64,000 bases of DNA from Anoplolepis gracilipes (GCF_047496725.1 NC_132978.1:13169501-13233500); one strand, 5' to 3'. Counted from the first letter of the stretch, positions 47,941 to 59,887 are shown. The notes: generated from the letters alone by a model not told the origin. Program-made: numbers and translations.

Positions 47941-48105
47941 GGGGGTAATTTAATGGAGGGCCCAGAGAATCTTGATATCCTCCCTGCGCATGTACGCGAG
48001 GCTGAGCTTCTCAGGCTCTTCTCGGCGAGTCGGATATTTTCCAATACGAGATTATCAAATCTCGCGTGCGAAGGATGCCGGCAAGAGCTAAACGACAATA
48101 TGTGA
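47941..48105 (+). other. Exon-like frame after a 3' splice site, unrecognised
   Basis: TTTTCTATTTTGCAAG ends near 47936 and is a fair acceptor. After it the frame reads GGNLMEGPENLDILPAHVRE and AELLRLFSASRIFSNTRLSN, stopping at TGA 48103-48105. The composition is protein-like. The antisense frame 47925-48140 is open too. It may be a terminal exon; no partner exon seen. Confidence 0.2.
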
Positions 48106-48640
48106 TTATGTGTCCAATTGCCTTTCCAAGATGTAATCAAACGTAGATGTCAGAGTATATATGTAACATTTTTTTATATCCGGCTCCAAACTAATAGTAT
48201 TATCATACGAGTATGACGTATAGAGTGACCGCATGCATAAATATTCACATCCAATAATCGATGTGTGTCTCGCAGGAAATCTTTTATTATCGTAAATATC
48301 AAAACTGGATCTGACATGCATTCGTGCTTTGATCGATCGCTAGAATAAAATCGGGCCTCTCCTGATTGACGCAGAACAGCATAATGCACTCAATGATAGA
48401 ACGTGTTACGCATAATTAAAGCTAGGATTGTAATACTTCCGGTTTTAGCCTCAAGTCTTTAATAATATAGTGTTATTTTTTTACATTGTAATTGCCATAT
48501 CTTTTATTTTGCAACAATGTCTTTAGTGCAATATCTCTTTTTTTTTTATTTTTTTTTAACACGATCTCTCTCTCTCTCTTTCTTCGGCAAGGCATGATAT
48601 CGAGATATCTCTGATTAGAACATAATAACGTCAGCGCGAT
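48106..48640. other. AT-rich spacer
   Basis: Overlapping minus frames (48106-48389) have no recognised domains. A short CT tract lies at about 48565-48579. Confidence 0.4.
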
Positions 48641-48970
48641 AAAAACATAATAAAATGCGGAGGCAGAGGAAAATTGAAGGGGGAGAGAAGGTAGAAGATG
48701 TGTTAGTCGAGCTGTAGATCGAGCTGTAGATCGACTTGCGAGGAATTGTGCTTCGGAAAATTGCGTCATTACAAAAAGAACGCACGCAACAAGAGTCCTT
48801 CTGCTCCCTCCCCCTCCCCTGCCCCGACGGAAGAAACCCTTAATTGGTCAAGCAGCCACGCCACCGCGGGAAGTATACGGGATCTAGGGACGTGACTCGT
48901 GCGACGCGCATGCACACGGAAACGTATGCACGCGCTAAAACGCGCAAACGCATTCAATCATAATTCAGAA
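48641..48970. other. GC-richer patch
   Basis: Contains a direct duplication of AGCTGTAGATCGA at about 48708-48731 and CpG-rich sequence at 48775-48950, followed by a 27-base T run at 48997-49023. No transcript assigned. Confidence 0.3.
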
Positions 48971-49173
48971 TCGTAAAGAGCTCCAACATGTACCAGTTTT
49001 TTTTTTTTTTTTTTTTTTTTTTTAAGCGAGATTGTCTCATGTAATACAGTAAACTGATATTAATTTTTATTTTCATTAATTTTCGCAATAAACGTAGATT
49101 GATCTACGAGTAAGAAAGGAAATGGACCAGTTCCGGTTAAACTATTGCTTTAACTATACGAGTAATATATTAA

Positions 49174-49446
49174 TTCTTACTCCATATTGTTATTTTTGGC
49201 ACCTTCTGACTGTACAGGTGGGTCAGAGTATTTTTGATAAGCTTATTAATATGTTAAAGTGTTTTAAAAAATCTGAAAATAATGTGTATATACCTTCTTT
49301 GAACATTCTAAATAAAGACTAAAATAATAAATTTGAAAAATAATTTACTTAAATATATTATTTTATGATTATTTGTTTTCGAGAAATTGACGTTGTTAGA
49401 AAAATCACAGACAAAAATGATCCACCAATGATATAAGGAATAAGGA
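49174..49446. mobile_element. piggyBac-type MITE, copy 3 (273 bp)
   Basis: TTAA (49170-49173) then TTCTTACTCCATATTG. The right end GGAATAAGGA is followed by TTAA (49447-49450). The interior aligns with copies 1 and 2, including ACAGGTGGGTCAG, with small deletions near 49360. Confidence 0.85.
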
Positions 49447-49452
49447 TTAATA

Positions 49453-49841
49453 CACAGTAAAAAATAAAATGTTAATTTTAACATTTTTTCCATGTCCCAG
49501 AAAATCCACTCTAAATTTTAAGTTAAAATAACTAACATTTATCGTGCGTTACTTATTGACAAATTAGAAATGTTAAGGGAATCCAAAAGCTGTTTTATAT
49601 TATCGACCAAAATTTAACCCAACATGACAATATATTTGCTCAAGATAAAAGTTTTGCAATTTATGCACACAAAATAAGATAGGTTTCTGGTTAAGTTATA
49701 AAGTTGACATGAAATACGTATAACACGTGGAAATGTTATAAAAATAATAACATATCAGCCGCATGTTAATTTTGAAGTAGTAATCAAAACGTGGTAAAAC
49801 AAGAAAATGTTAACATATCGACACACAGTTTTTTCACTGTG
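49453..49841. mobile_element. TA-flanked element with CACAGT ends, 389 bp
   Basis: The left end CACAGTAAAAAATAAA and right end TTTTTTCACTGTG are inverted repeats of about 12 bp, each bounded by TA (49451-49452 and 49842-49843). It starts 7 bases from the end of the piggyBac-type MITE. The interior is AT-rich and noncoding. Probably Tc1/mariner-type MITE. Confidence 0.6.
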
Positions 49842-50049
49842 TATGGGTTCGCGCTTTCTCACTTTTACAATAAATTACAATAATTTACAATCGATTGTAT
49901 TAAACGCGCCCAAGAGAAGAGAGAGAGAGAGAATAATGAATTTTTCCGCGCTTTGTATGCGGATTATGATGTGCGCGTTCCGCGCGATTATAACAACTGT
50001 TACCTCATTAAGATTTATAAATCGCCAGTTAATAGTAACGTCTAGGAAA

Positions 50050-50346
50050 CATTGTGTTGCGATCCGACTTCGTTACAGCGATGTTCAATGCGGCGTTACA
50101 ATGCGCGCGTCATATGCGCGTATCTGATTATCTGCCGACGATATTACACGCCGACGAATGCCGAAGTGCCGTAACACACGTCGGCGTGAGTGATTTCAAG
50201 CAGGCTGGCAGAGCACACCTGTTGTGTCCCTCGCCGACGTCTTCTTTCCGTCTAGCGCGAGTCCGTCCCGTCGTTTTCAACGCGCGAGTTACGTTAACGG
50301 TATACCGACTTGTGCGACGATATTACTCGGAAATCATTCCCCCCTT

Positions 50347-50390
<44 letters not shown>

Positions 50391-50460
50391 GCGACTTGCG
50401 AATCCCGACCGTAATTGTCTCCCAATTATTCGCGTAAGAGCGAGCGCGGAATTTCGATTT
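50050..50460. other. GC-rich island with (CT)n
   Basis: CpG-rich sequence with (CT)n at about 50355-50387. Frames on both strands read through the repeat. No credible protein. Confidence 0.35.
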
Positions 50461-50639
50461 TCTTGCGAGCTGTGTAAAACAATAATAAAAAGAACGCGTG
50501 TTCTCACAGCATTTTCCTTCCAATTGTTGCATGTTATCTCTCATGAGACTGTGATAGATTTTGAAGTAAAAAATATTTACATTAATTTTTTTATTTAACA
50601 GAGAATAGAACAAAAAGATTTATAAATTGATAAAAAGGC

Positions 50640-50790
50640 TGATAAAAATTCAAGATAGTAAAGGTGCGGTACCAAGGCGTGAATGAGCCAAATATGTATA
50701 ATTTAAAATTATATTAGAGTTATTTAATATAAAGTCGGTATAAAGAGTACAATAAAATTACAACAGTACAGTAAAATCAAAATTGAGCGT
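50640..50790. mobile_element. Partial copy of the 16732 MITE
   Basis: AAGATAGTAAAGGTGCGGTA then CCAAGGCGTGAATGAGCC and ATATGTATAAT align in order with 16736-16790. The right end of the element was not found. Confidence 0.55.
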
Positions 50791-51150
50791 AACTAATAAA
50801 ATAACTCAAGTGAAGTAAAATAAAAAAATAATAAAAAGTAATAAAAACATAGATGTACATTGCGAACGTTTCAATAATCAATTATTGTATGATAAAATTA
50901 ACGCAAAGGTGGTCAAAGATATAAATTTCGGAGTTTATGATATTCATAATTCGCTATCTCTTGAACTATAACAACTAAAAAAAATTGATATAAGTATAGA
51001 CGTGGCTGAAAGATGAATTAAAGAAATTTCAAGAAACAGACTAACAACATTGTTTGGTTATAATTCGCAAAAACGGCAAGCATAAAGGAAAGAGCATGTT
51101 GGTTGAAATTAAAATTTCTAAAGTCTCGATTGCAAAAAATGTCGGACGGG
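50791..51150. other. AT-rich spacer
   Basis: Nothing recognised. Confidence 0.4.
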
Positions 51151-51700
51151 AGTAAACTGCAATTTGTCGAAGAAATTCCGACGGCCTATCCACGTGATGC
51201 ACGCATGCAACCATACGAGTATCGCGGTCGGAAACGTTCGATGCCCCTTTCACCTCTGTGAGAAGCGCTCACAGGGGGACCTTTCCTCCGCACCTTCCTT
51301 CCGACTCGGTCCCCTACCGAGGTGGAAGTGACGCGGGACGTCGCGCCGGGGAAAAAGAAATCTCCGCGAGATTACGTAAGACATATGGCGAAGTAGTTTC
51401 GTAGACGATCAGGGAACTGGTAGCGAGCAACGACCGGAACTGGCGAGGAACAGTGGCACTGAACTCGAAGGGGGAAGGAGACGAAGACGCCGAAGTCGAC
51501 CGTCGCTCGTCGACGACGAGGTAGACGCGGCGTCGAAGCGCGTCGCGCGAGGGAAGAGATTGCCTTCCGAGACTAATGATAGTCTGGATTTTAGTGTGGC
51601 TCGTAGCATCAGCTGCAATACGTGTAATGACGATAATGATAATAATGATTGTAATAACGATGGCTAGCCTCGTGCGCGGGACGGTCGAGTTCGCCCGAGT

Positions 51701-51731
<31 letters not shown>

Positions 51732-51860
51732 CCCTCTTCTTTTTGCTAGGACGAGGATCTAACATTATATATAATCCCGTAGCTTAACTACCTGACGTAA
51801 CTCGACTCGAGATTGACCGCCGCAACGAAATTACATCCCGTCGAACACACATCCCCGTCA
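51151..51860. other. GC-rich island
   Basis: Dense CpG between 51230 and 51560 with GACGA/CGTCG-rich wording, then a 29-base T run at 51703-51731. The minus frame 51409-51618 is Ser/Arg/Leu-rich without domains. Confidence 0.35.
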
Positions 51861-52640
51861 GATAAATTCAATGTAATAATTAAAAGCGCGGATTCTGTTT
51901 AGAGAAAACAAGTGTCGAATAATATTTTTCCATTTTATAATGGGGCTTTATATATTATAAAAAAGGCAGTTAGCTAATTGTTCTTGCATAGGCGGGAAAT
52001 TACTTTTTAATTATTAATAATTATTTTCTCATTTTATTATTTGTTTCAGTTGTTTTCTAAATTATTTACTTAATATAATTTAATTATTATTTTTTAATTA
52101 GTTTATATTGTGCACATTTTTTTATTGACTCAGTTTTTATTGACTCTTTCGTTCAATAGTCCGGGTCGGTCTCACGCTGCGCCGGCACGAGGTGAAGAAA
52201 AGATTCTTACGTTTATATTCTCGTGCCATCCGATCTCAATGGCAACAATTGGCTCGAAAAGATCTCAATGTCTTGGAGTAACTTCAGACAAAACTATTGA
52301 CGCAGGTAGCTTCGAGCACGTGTTCATTTTGACACATTTGAGATGACCCTGTGAGAAAAATTTTAACATGTGAAAAAGATATGTTGTCTATCTGTGCACC
52401 TTTATTCTCGAGCCAATCGATGTGAACTTTTGTTTCAATGAAACAAAATGAAACTTTAATCAGAACATTTTTTTTTTTTTTACACAAAAGTTGCTATATT
52501 TGCTGTTAAATAAAATCTAAAATAACGCGATAAAAATAATACGGAATAAATATTATATATGTAACTTACATATTACCACGTGTGTACAATTAAGTTTTGA
52601 ATAAGTGTTTGATGTTATATAAATTGCGCGTAAAATAATT
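51861..52640. other. Spacer, no supported gene
   Basis: AT-rich apart from 52160-52340. A short plus frame (52110-52346) and a minus frame (52284-52487) have no domains. Confidence 0.4.
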
Positions 52641-52692
52641 CAGCTTCTCGTGGAAGGATCGAAGAAACGCTAATTTTATGATCGCGTTGCAT

Positions 52693-52754
<62 letters not shown>

Positions 52755-53130
52755 GAGAGAGAGAGATACATAATAGTTGCTTTATACTCGTTTGGTAACA
52801 TAGCCCGTCTCACAACGGGCTGCAATAATTTCCCCCACTTGGTCGCGAAACCACGTTTACGCGACTGCAGTAAGCAAACGCGTGCGCCGTTGCGTTGCAT
52901 AAGTGCTCTTCTCTCCTCGATCGCGACCTTGACTTTGACTTTGACTCTTGATTACGATCGCGACCAAGTAGCGGCGGTTGCCACCGACATACGACATACA
53001 CGCGGTTTCGCAAGCTGAGCGTATGGGCGGATAAACCTCACCTCTCCTAGATACCTGCGTTGTTGCATCGCGCGACCGAATGACTGAAACTGCGACTCGC
53101 TTGCCTGTTGGACGTTGGAATTGCATTTCA
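52641..53130. other. GC-richer patch with long CT tract
   Basis: A (CT)n tract at about 52694-52751 is followed by TGAA and (GA)n at about 52755-52767, so the two can form a hairpin. CpG-rich sequence continues to 53100, including (GACTTT)n at about 52930-52946. Frames follow the repeats. Confidence 0.45.
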
Positions 53131-56049
53131 ATCGTCTAGAATTTAAAATTGAGCATGACTTGATTTTTAATAAAGAAATCAAGAAAAAGGAGAGAGAATA
53201 GTAAGAAACTAAATAAATCAATAGTAAGAGATAATTTATATTCACTTTAATGAATTTTAGTTATTACTTTAGCTAATTTCTTCATTTGATTTTTAACTTA
53301 ATTTTACGTTTTTAATTTCATTTAGGTTTCTTATCGAGCATAAGAATTTACCTAACATGACAAAGTCAGATGAATGATTTACATTTGAATATATTATTTA
53401 TTATTTATATACCTGAGTAATTATTTGTTATCTAGTGAGATGTTATGAAAAAAACTTTTTTTGCATTGTGCGTTCATTGATTTTTTTTTATTATTTGACA
53501 GAATGTAATTTTTCGGTAGATAATAGTTTTAGAATAAACTACACAATATAAAGTTGAACATAAGACATTCAATCGTCTTAAAATCTCGTAGAAATAGGTA
53601 AAAGGCAGCTAAAACGGATGCACAAAAAAAAAAAAAGGATTGTGGTGTGCATTGTGGACACTTTTATTATTTTTAGAAACGGATGCGGAACCTATTACAA
53701 GCGTGAAATATATTGCTAAACACAACTTGTAATAATACCTGTATTATTTTTCGAAGGAAAGTATGAAAAAGAGTAAGGGTTTGAATAAAGATACAGTAGC
53801 CAAATTGTTATGGAGAAGATGTTAAAATAAAAAAAATTGTAGGTTTTTTTGGCTGGATCACTCTGAGTGAAGAATATATACATTCTTAGAATTTATATAA
53901 CTTGTATTCATTTTGAAATCTTTAAAATGGCGTCAGAAAATAAAATTGGTGTAGGAAAGAAAATGCTTTTTTATAAGTATATTTTATTATAATAAAAAAA
54001 TTTGAAGTTTGATTTCTGAAATCTTTTAGCGACAAACGTTAACTGAAATCCGTCCGTTTTGTGCAAGACAATAAATAAACTAATCATACATGTACTTTTC
54101 TCAATTAACGGTCGAGCTTACATGCGTATGTCATCGTCTTTCGCGTAACTAATGGCTCAATTGAGGATATTTAGAAATTTGTGACTCAATAAGAAAAGTA
54201 TGGTAGAACCGTATATATTATTAAAATGAAAAATCTTAATTAATAATTAATATAAAATAACATTATTTAATAAAAAAAAGAAATATTTGATATTGCTTGT
54301 TAGTGCTTGTTAATTCTATTCATAATTGTGATTAAATCGCAATAATCTAAAAAAAGGCTAGAAAATATTAATAATTATCAACTCTTCGAATGTAACGGAA
54401 AGTATACGTACGCATATACGTATATACTAATGCAATACAATCCTATCGCAATATCGTTTCTCTATAATGATATACGTCGAGAGAAATGCAAATCGATCGT
54501 TTGAGAATATGCATCGAGTGGCATGAGGTACTTAAGAAATATCCATAAAGCCAATCTTACGTAAACTTATTACATAATTTATTCCATGTGCTGTGTTCCT
54601 GTTCATGCAGTTTATAGTTGCTTTTTTATTCAATGTCAAGGATATTAGACAACTATTATAGAGAAAAAAGTTTCTAGTTATTCACGATTTCGTGACTAAA
54701 CGAATAATTTAAATATTATTAAAAATAATAAATGTCTAACAGAATAAAACAATAAAAATATTGAAAAAGTATGTTTAAATAATTTTTGTAATAAAAATTA
54801 TAATATATAGAAGAGAAAGAGGATTATATATTATATTTTTTTGCCAAATCTCGTTTGAGTTTTTATACAATAATTTGAAATAATGCAGACACACATGTAC
54901 TGTAGATTTAATCGATCGAAAACTCCAGGTCGCGAGAGCAGCGTGCAAAGAATGTTTTATGCATGATCAGCAGACAGAAATCTTAGGAAGATAAATAAAG
55001 TGCCGATCTCTCTTCTTTAGGACATCTCATTTTGCTCTACCTGCCGTTTATACATCTTCCTTCCTTGATCGAGAGATAAACGATCGAACTTGAACGCAGT
55101 GATTTATGCGCAGTATCGTTATGAACGCTCCGAGATATATATTCGTTAATTGGCACAATGTTTAGTCATGCTAATTAAAGTGTTTTTATTTAATCGCTGT
55201 GATATTTAATTATTTCCAAATTTTTTATTGTTTCAAAAAAAAAAGTATCAATAAAATTCTTTGCAGATAAACCGATGTTCCCAATACTTGTATAATTATA
55301 ATTATTACACATGTAATATTTTTAATCGTATAATTAATAATATAATTTTATTCGTATATTGATTAAACTTAAATTTTATTGTACATGTATGTATGTATAA
55401 TTTCCAAGATCATAAAAAATGAATGGGTTTCGAGATCTCATCTAGTGAATATCTCTCCCTCGTAAAGAAGGTCGTAAATATTCTCGCCCTTAAATTTTTT
55501 TTTTTTTTTTAGAAATCTGAGATAAAATCGGAAGATATTTGGCGCTAGATATAATTCAATGTCACTGCTTGTTATAGATTGAAATTGATTAAATGAATAT
55601 TTGGTTTTTTTGCAGTTCAATGTCTGTACACAAACATTATATTTTTTTCCCCTTTTCCTGGAGAATCAATTTTTTTTATAACGAGAGGGCAATATAATAT
55701 TTTTCTTTAAATAACAATAACAAAATATAAATATATATTTGAAAAGTTATTACATTTAAATTAATTTACTCTTTCAGTTCTACCTTATTCTTGAATAGAT
55801 ATGTAAAAAAAAAATAAATTTTGATCTAAAGTAATATAATAAATGTGAAAGTAAGATAAACTAAAAAGTTACTTAATTTACGGATTTTTACGAACCTGCG
55901 ACGGCTAGAGAGGGAGAGAATTTATTATCCGGAAACGCATTCAACGATAAAAAAACGTTCATTTTTAAATGTTACGTCAAAAGGTGCAACTAGGGATGAA
56001 ACAACTATTTTCCCTAGAAAAAGAAAAGAAAAGAAAAAAAAAACAAGGA
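53131..56049. other. AT-rich spacer upstream of ovo
   Basis: No credible gene. A small hairpin lies near 53862-53888, and a weak inverted pair (ACTTTTCTCAATTA and its partner near 54190) spans about 54090-54200. Otherwise nothing recognised. Confidence 0.5.
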
Positions 56050-56600
56050 AACAATGCAATCTTCTAACGAGAAAGAAAACGAGGGCTCTCCGAGTACACG
56101 CGCTCGCAGGACACATACTGTGAGTGACACGTACAATACTCCGTTACGCGCATGCGCAAGGAGCGGTTTTCATCTCGCAGTACTGCAGGCTGAATAGTCC
56201 CGCTGGCTGGCTTACGTTCCTTATGGTGGGATGAGAAGGAGGGCCAGTTGATGGTCACGGTAGTGGGAGAAGAAGAAATCAACGGGGTCCGCGCGTATTG
56301 CTCGGTTGGTAGGTAGATAGGTGACGAGGGGTAGAGATGGAGGAACTCGTGGATGTAGAAGGGAGGAAAGGCCGAGAGTACGGGGCCTACACTGCTGAGT
56401 TAAACACTCACAGATTCAGTAGCTTACAAGAGGCCTCGCGATTGAGTTTATGGCCGATTCGCGCTGCCTGTTGAAAACGGAGCTGTTAAGAAGATAACTG
56501 TAAATTGATCGAGTGCAGGAAGTGACAGACGTGTATGGACCTAGGTACTCTGTACCTACCTATATATCAGTACCGGTTACAAATTCAATTCGTGAGTGAC
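56050..56600 (+). promoter_or_regulatory. ovo: Probable ovo promoter region
   Basis: GC content rises from about 56050. The region holds an NRF1/Ewg palindrome (56148-56157), a TCAGT initiator-like site at 56416-56420, and TATATATC at 56561-56568 followed 26 bases later by TTCAATTC as an alternative start. It lies 470-1020 bases before the ovo ATG on the same strand. Which start is used, and whether an intron splits the leader, cannot be told from the sequence. Confidence 0.4.
56148..56157. promoter_or_regulatory. NRF1/Ewg-type site GCGCATGCGC
   Basis: A perfect 10-bp palindrome identical to the consensus for NRF1 and its insect counterpart Erect wing. Such sites cluster close to transcription starts, here about 270 bases before the TCAGT site. 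Confidence 0.5.
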
Positions 56601-56657
56601 ACTTTGATCGAACATCAAAATGTTGACTGGGCCCTGTTGGGGCTTCCGATAATATAG
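56535..56657 (+). other. 40-codon upstream ORF in ovo leader
   Basis: An ATG opens MDLGTLYLPIYQYRLQIQFV and runs to TAG at 56655-56657. It sits 414 bases before the ovo ATG and happens to be in the same frame, though a stop separates them. If the transcript starts at or before 56416 this uORF would be in the leader and could reduce translation of ovo. Shorter uORFs follow at 56620-56652, 56711-56737 and 56887-56901. Confidence 0.35.
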
Positions 56658-57071
56658 TTGCTGAACAGTGAACTTGTCACTTGACTTGTGAAAGGAAGCT
56701 TTTTACGATCATGTCGATCTATTCACATTCAGCCTAGAATTCTTTCATTTGGATTCTCGATGATTATTCGTGACATATAGTAAGGACAAGATAAACGATA
56801 AGTCTGTGAGATCGCGTGGCCACAGGTGGATTTAACAATTTTATATCTAATCTTCCGTTGGCCGGTGTTTTTCAAGTACTCTTAAAATGATACTCTTGTG
56901 ATCGTTACAGTCGTGTCTCGTTTTGCATATTTTTTTTTTTTTTTTTTTTTTTTTGGCCTTTCATTGTGTCGCGAACGATCTTGACTGTACTCACAGCGAC
57001 GAAGTTCGTTTATCCCACTTCGATGTAGTGGCAGTGCAAGTGATAACGTCGTGCATCGCTCCCAAGTCACG

Positions 57072-57225
57072 ATGCCAAAGATCTTTCTGATCAAGAACCG
57101 GCTGCATCAGCAGTTGCGGCTGCTGGAATCGCAACATACCAGCAAGAGCCCGCCACTTGGTAGCGGCAAGGACAGCCCGTTTGGCAGCTCGGAGCCGCTA
57201 AGTCTCATAGTCAACAAAGACCAAT
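57072..57225 (+). CDS. ovo: ovo/shavenbaby, first coding exon (51 codons plus 1 base)
   Basis: Ovo/Shavenbaby is a nuclear C2H2 zinc-finger transcription factor controlling epidermal trichome and cuticle differentiation and, through other isoforms, the female germline. The ATG at 57072 (A at -3) opens MPKIFLIKNRLHQQ, the N-terminus known for long insect Ovo isoforms. The first ten residues also resemble the SNAG-type repressor start of vertebrate OVOL proteins (MPRxFLVK). Next comes RLLESQ, a Ser/Gly/Pro stretch (SKSPPLGSGKDSPFGSSEPL) and SLIVNKDQ. The exon appears to end at CCAAT|GTAAAA, leaving one base of a split codon; the donor is weak but the frame beyond stops after CKTFLFIIKTEY. The full protein is usually about 1000-1400 residues with four C-terminal fingers, so nearly all of it lies beyond the window. 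The GTG upstream at 57051 is not a credible start. Confidence 0.9.
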
Positions 57226-57254
57226 GTAAAACATTTTTATTTATAATTAAAACG

Positions 57255-57409
57255 GAATATTAAAATCGGCGTAATTTTCAGAATTTCTATGTATATTTGG
57301 TAATAGAATTTGATTTGGCATTGAAAACTGCATCGATTGATGTTGATTGAAATATCAATTTTTCCTTAAAAGGAAAATTAAATCCAAATTACGCCGGTTT
57401 TAATATTTC
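57255..57409. mobile_element. Small inverted-repeat element in ovo intron 1, 155 bp
   Basis: TATTAAAATCGGCGTAATTT at the left is mirrored by AAATTACGCCGGTTTTAATA at the right (24-bp ends, one or two mismatches). It begins 29 bases after the inferred ovo splice donor. No target duplication is obvious. Confidence 0.65.
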
Positions 57410-59339
57410 AACATTAATTTAAGTTTTTAAAGATTTTCACATTTCAATCGTCAGCAACTTCTTTGAACTATACATTTTTCCTTTCGCACTTTGCGTAAAT
57501 ATTTGCAAATCTTTTTCTATTTTTTTTTTTTTTTTTTAAATATATGTGAGTGAATCTAAAATTAAAAGTTTGCGTGTCAATAATCGAGCTCAAATTTCTT
57601 GTAAAATTTTTATATAAAAGTGTAAGCTTGCATTGGTTAGAACAAAACTTGTATCACAAACTAAAAAATGTAACATAGAAATCATAATAAAAATCTGAAA
57701 TTAAATTATTATTAGGGCTGTTAAGATATAAAAAAAATTGACGAGGACGTTAAATTAGAGTAATGAAAAAAATATTGTAAAATGCTAATTGAACTTGTTC
57801 CGATTCTTTGCAGAAATAAAATTATTCAATTACTATTGTTAGCATAAATGAATCCATTAATCGGATGCATTATAAAATATATCGATATAATCGCTATATT
57901 TCGTGCTTACATTAGGAATAAAGACATGTGTATGAAAAGATAAATAACCTTGCAGCGAGTATTTATTAAATCGCGGTGAAGAGGCGCTCTCGCGTATCTA
58001 TATAACGCATCTCAAATGCATCGTTATGAGAGAGGGATTAATAAGTCGCATATGACAATTATCTTCATCTTTTCGGTGTTGCGTACACCGGCAATTTGAT
58101 GCGCGATTATTGGCATTACGAATTCGGAGCCGTTGCGTGTAAAATTAAGATACGGATCTCGACACAAATTTAATCCGCAATGTATTCCATCAATAAGTCC
58201 TACTACCGATGCCCGGGTGCAAATGCAACTTTGTGGCTTCCCTCTCGTTATGGCTCGTACGGTTGCCGAGCAAAAAAAAACAAGGATAAAAGAGTAAAAG
58301 GGAGCGATAGAGAGAAGCACCCTAAAATGTTACACTTGTGCCGCAGGTGCGGTCGTCTTTCGGCGTACAGGTGCGATTGCAATTTGTATACCTGGTTCCG
58401 GGGACGTTATCGCGCAGTTGCGCGTTTTTTGCTTTCGTGAATCATTAAGGTGCTCATTATGTTAATTATTCGCATATGTCTATTTTTGGCTCCCTATATT
58501 CAATCTTTGCAAAAATTCGAGGGCTTCTTCATGCAATAATCTCAATCGTGTAACCTTGCGTCCGTGCAAAGAGCCAATCTTTATCTGACAATGTGGGATC
58601 TTCACGATGCTATTTTGTCGGTCACCGCGCATACATCTTTCTTCACCATAATGTTCTTTAATGATTCATTCGCGTTCATTCCAGGCGTTCGCTACCCAAG
58701 TTGACTAGTAATAATCAGCGATAAGTTACAACATCGAGATGAAAGAAAAGAGGTTCTCGTCGCTGATTTGTCACTCGGCATCAAGTAACGATTGACCTTT
58801 AACAATTGGCGTACTTGTCCCGCGTAATAATCTACGTACGCCACGTGCAGTTAATTATATGAATCGTTACCTTGCGCGGAACGCACGCGCGCGATTGCAT
58901 AATGACGTTCGCGTCGCAGGAACGGTTTCGTCCGAAGCAACGGTCATCCTGTCAGCCGCGCCGATGAGGAACGGTATAGTGAGTAAATGGCCGTAAACAC
59001 AATTGAAATTTGTACTCGCCACAACTATGCGTACGACGATGATATTTAATGTACGCATCAGTTATCGTATTAAAGTCAGCTGAGCTTTGCAATACTTGAC
59101 GTATTAATAATCGCAGAATAAGACATTACTTTGAGGATGTATTATATCGAAATATTTTTGAAAAAAAAATATATATATAAATATCGTCTACAGTTTTGAC
59201 GAAATATATTTGTGTCTCTTTGTTTATTTGCATCTTCAAATCTTTCCTTCAAGCGCATATTTAACTGTTATCGTTAATCGTTACGAGTATGTAATTATTT
59301 CATTATCATTTACAGTTGTCGTAAAGATAAATCAGAATA

Positions 59340-59830
59340 ACGTGCTGATTGCGTGAAAACGCGTGAGCGATGGGGCGTCTCGTTGCTTAAATTTCGTTAC
59401 ATAATTCACGGCTGATTTTTCGCTCGGCTATTATAGTCCTCGGGCGGTTCTAGTCTAGTCGAGGTCGATCCAGGGTAGTGCTTTTACAACGGTATAGTGA
59501 GTAGTAGGTGGGGGCCGAATGTAGTCCTAAACTGGTTTAGGAAAGTGACCGGACAGAGAGCGGCTTCTCCTTCATTCCTTTTTTTTTTTTCCTCTCTTTT
59601 TCCGTTTCTCGCTTCTCCCTCGCTTCCCTCTCGCTTTCCGTCCGCCCTGACAGTCTCTGATTCTCGTTTTGCGTCAGGTTGCCACGCTCACGAGAGCACG
59701 AATAATGCACGAAACGCGGTGTCGATGGCCTTTTACTCCGGCGATCACAGGCGATCGCTATGCCCCGTCGCAGGTGCACGAGTTCCTCTCTCGGCCGGTG
59801 TGCGCGGTTTTATAACTAATTATATGTATA
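59340..59830 (+). promoter_or_regulatory. GC-rich patch in ovo intron, possible internal promoter
   Basis: CpG-rich sequence with GGTCGATCCAG|GGTAGTG (about 59464-59480) and several GTAG/GTGAG words that could act as donors, then a CT-rich segment and the (TA)n tract. Drosophila ovo has internal promoters for shorter isoforms, so an alternative first exon is conceivable. There is no direct evidence of a start site. Confidence 0.2.
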
Positions 59831-59841
59831 TGTTAATTAAA

Positions 59842-59887
<46 letters not shown>

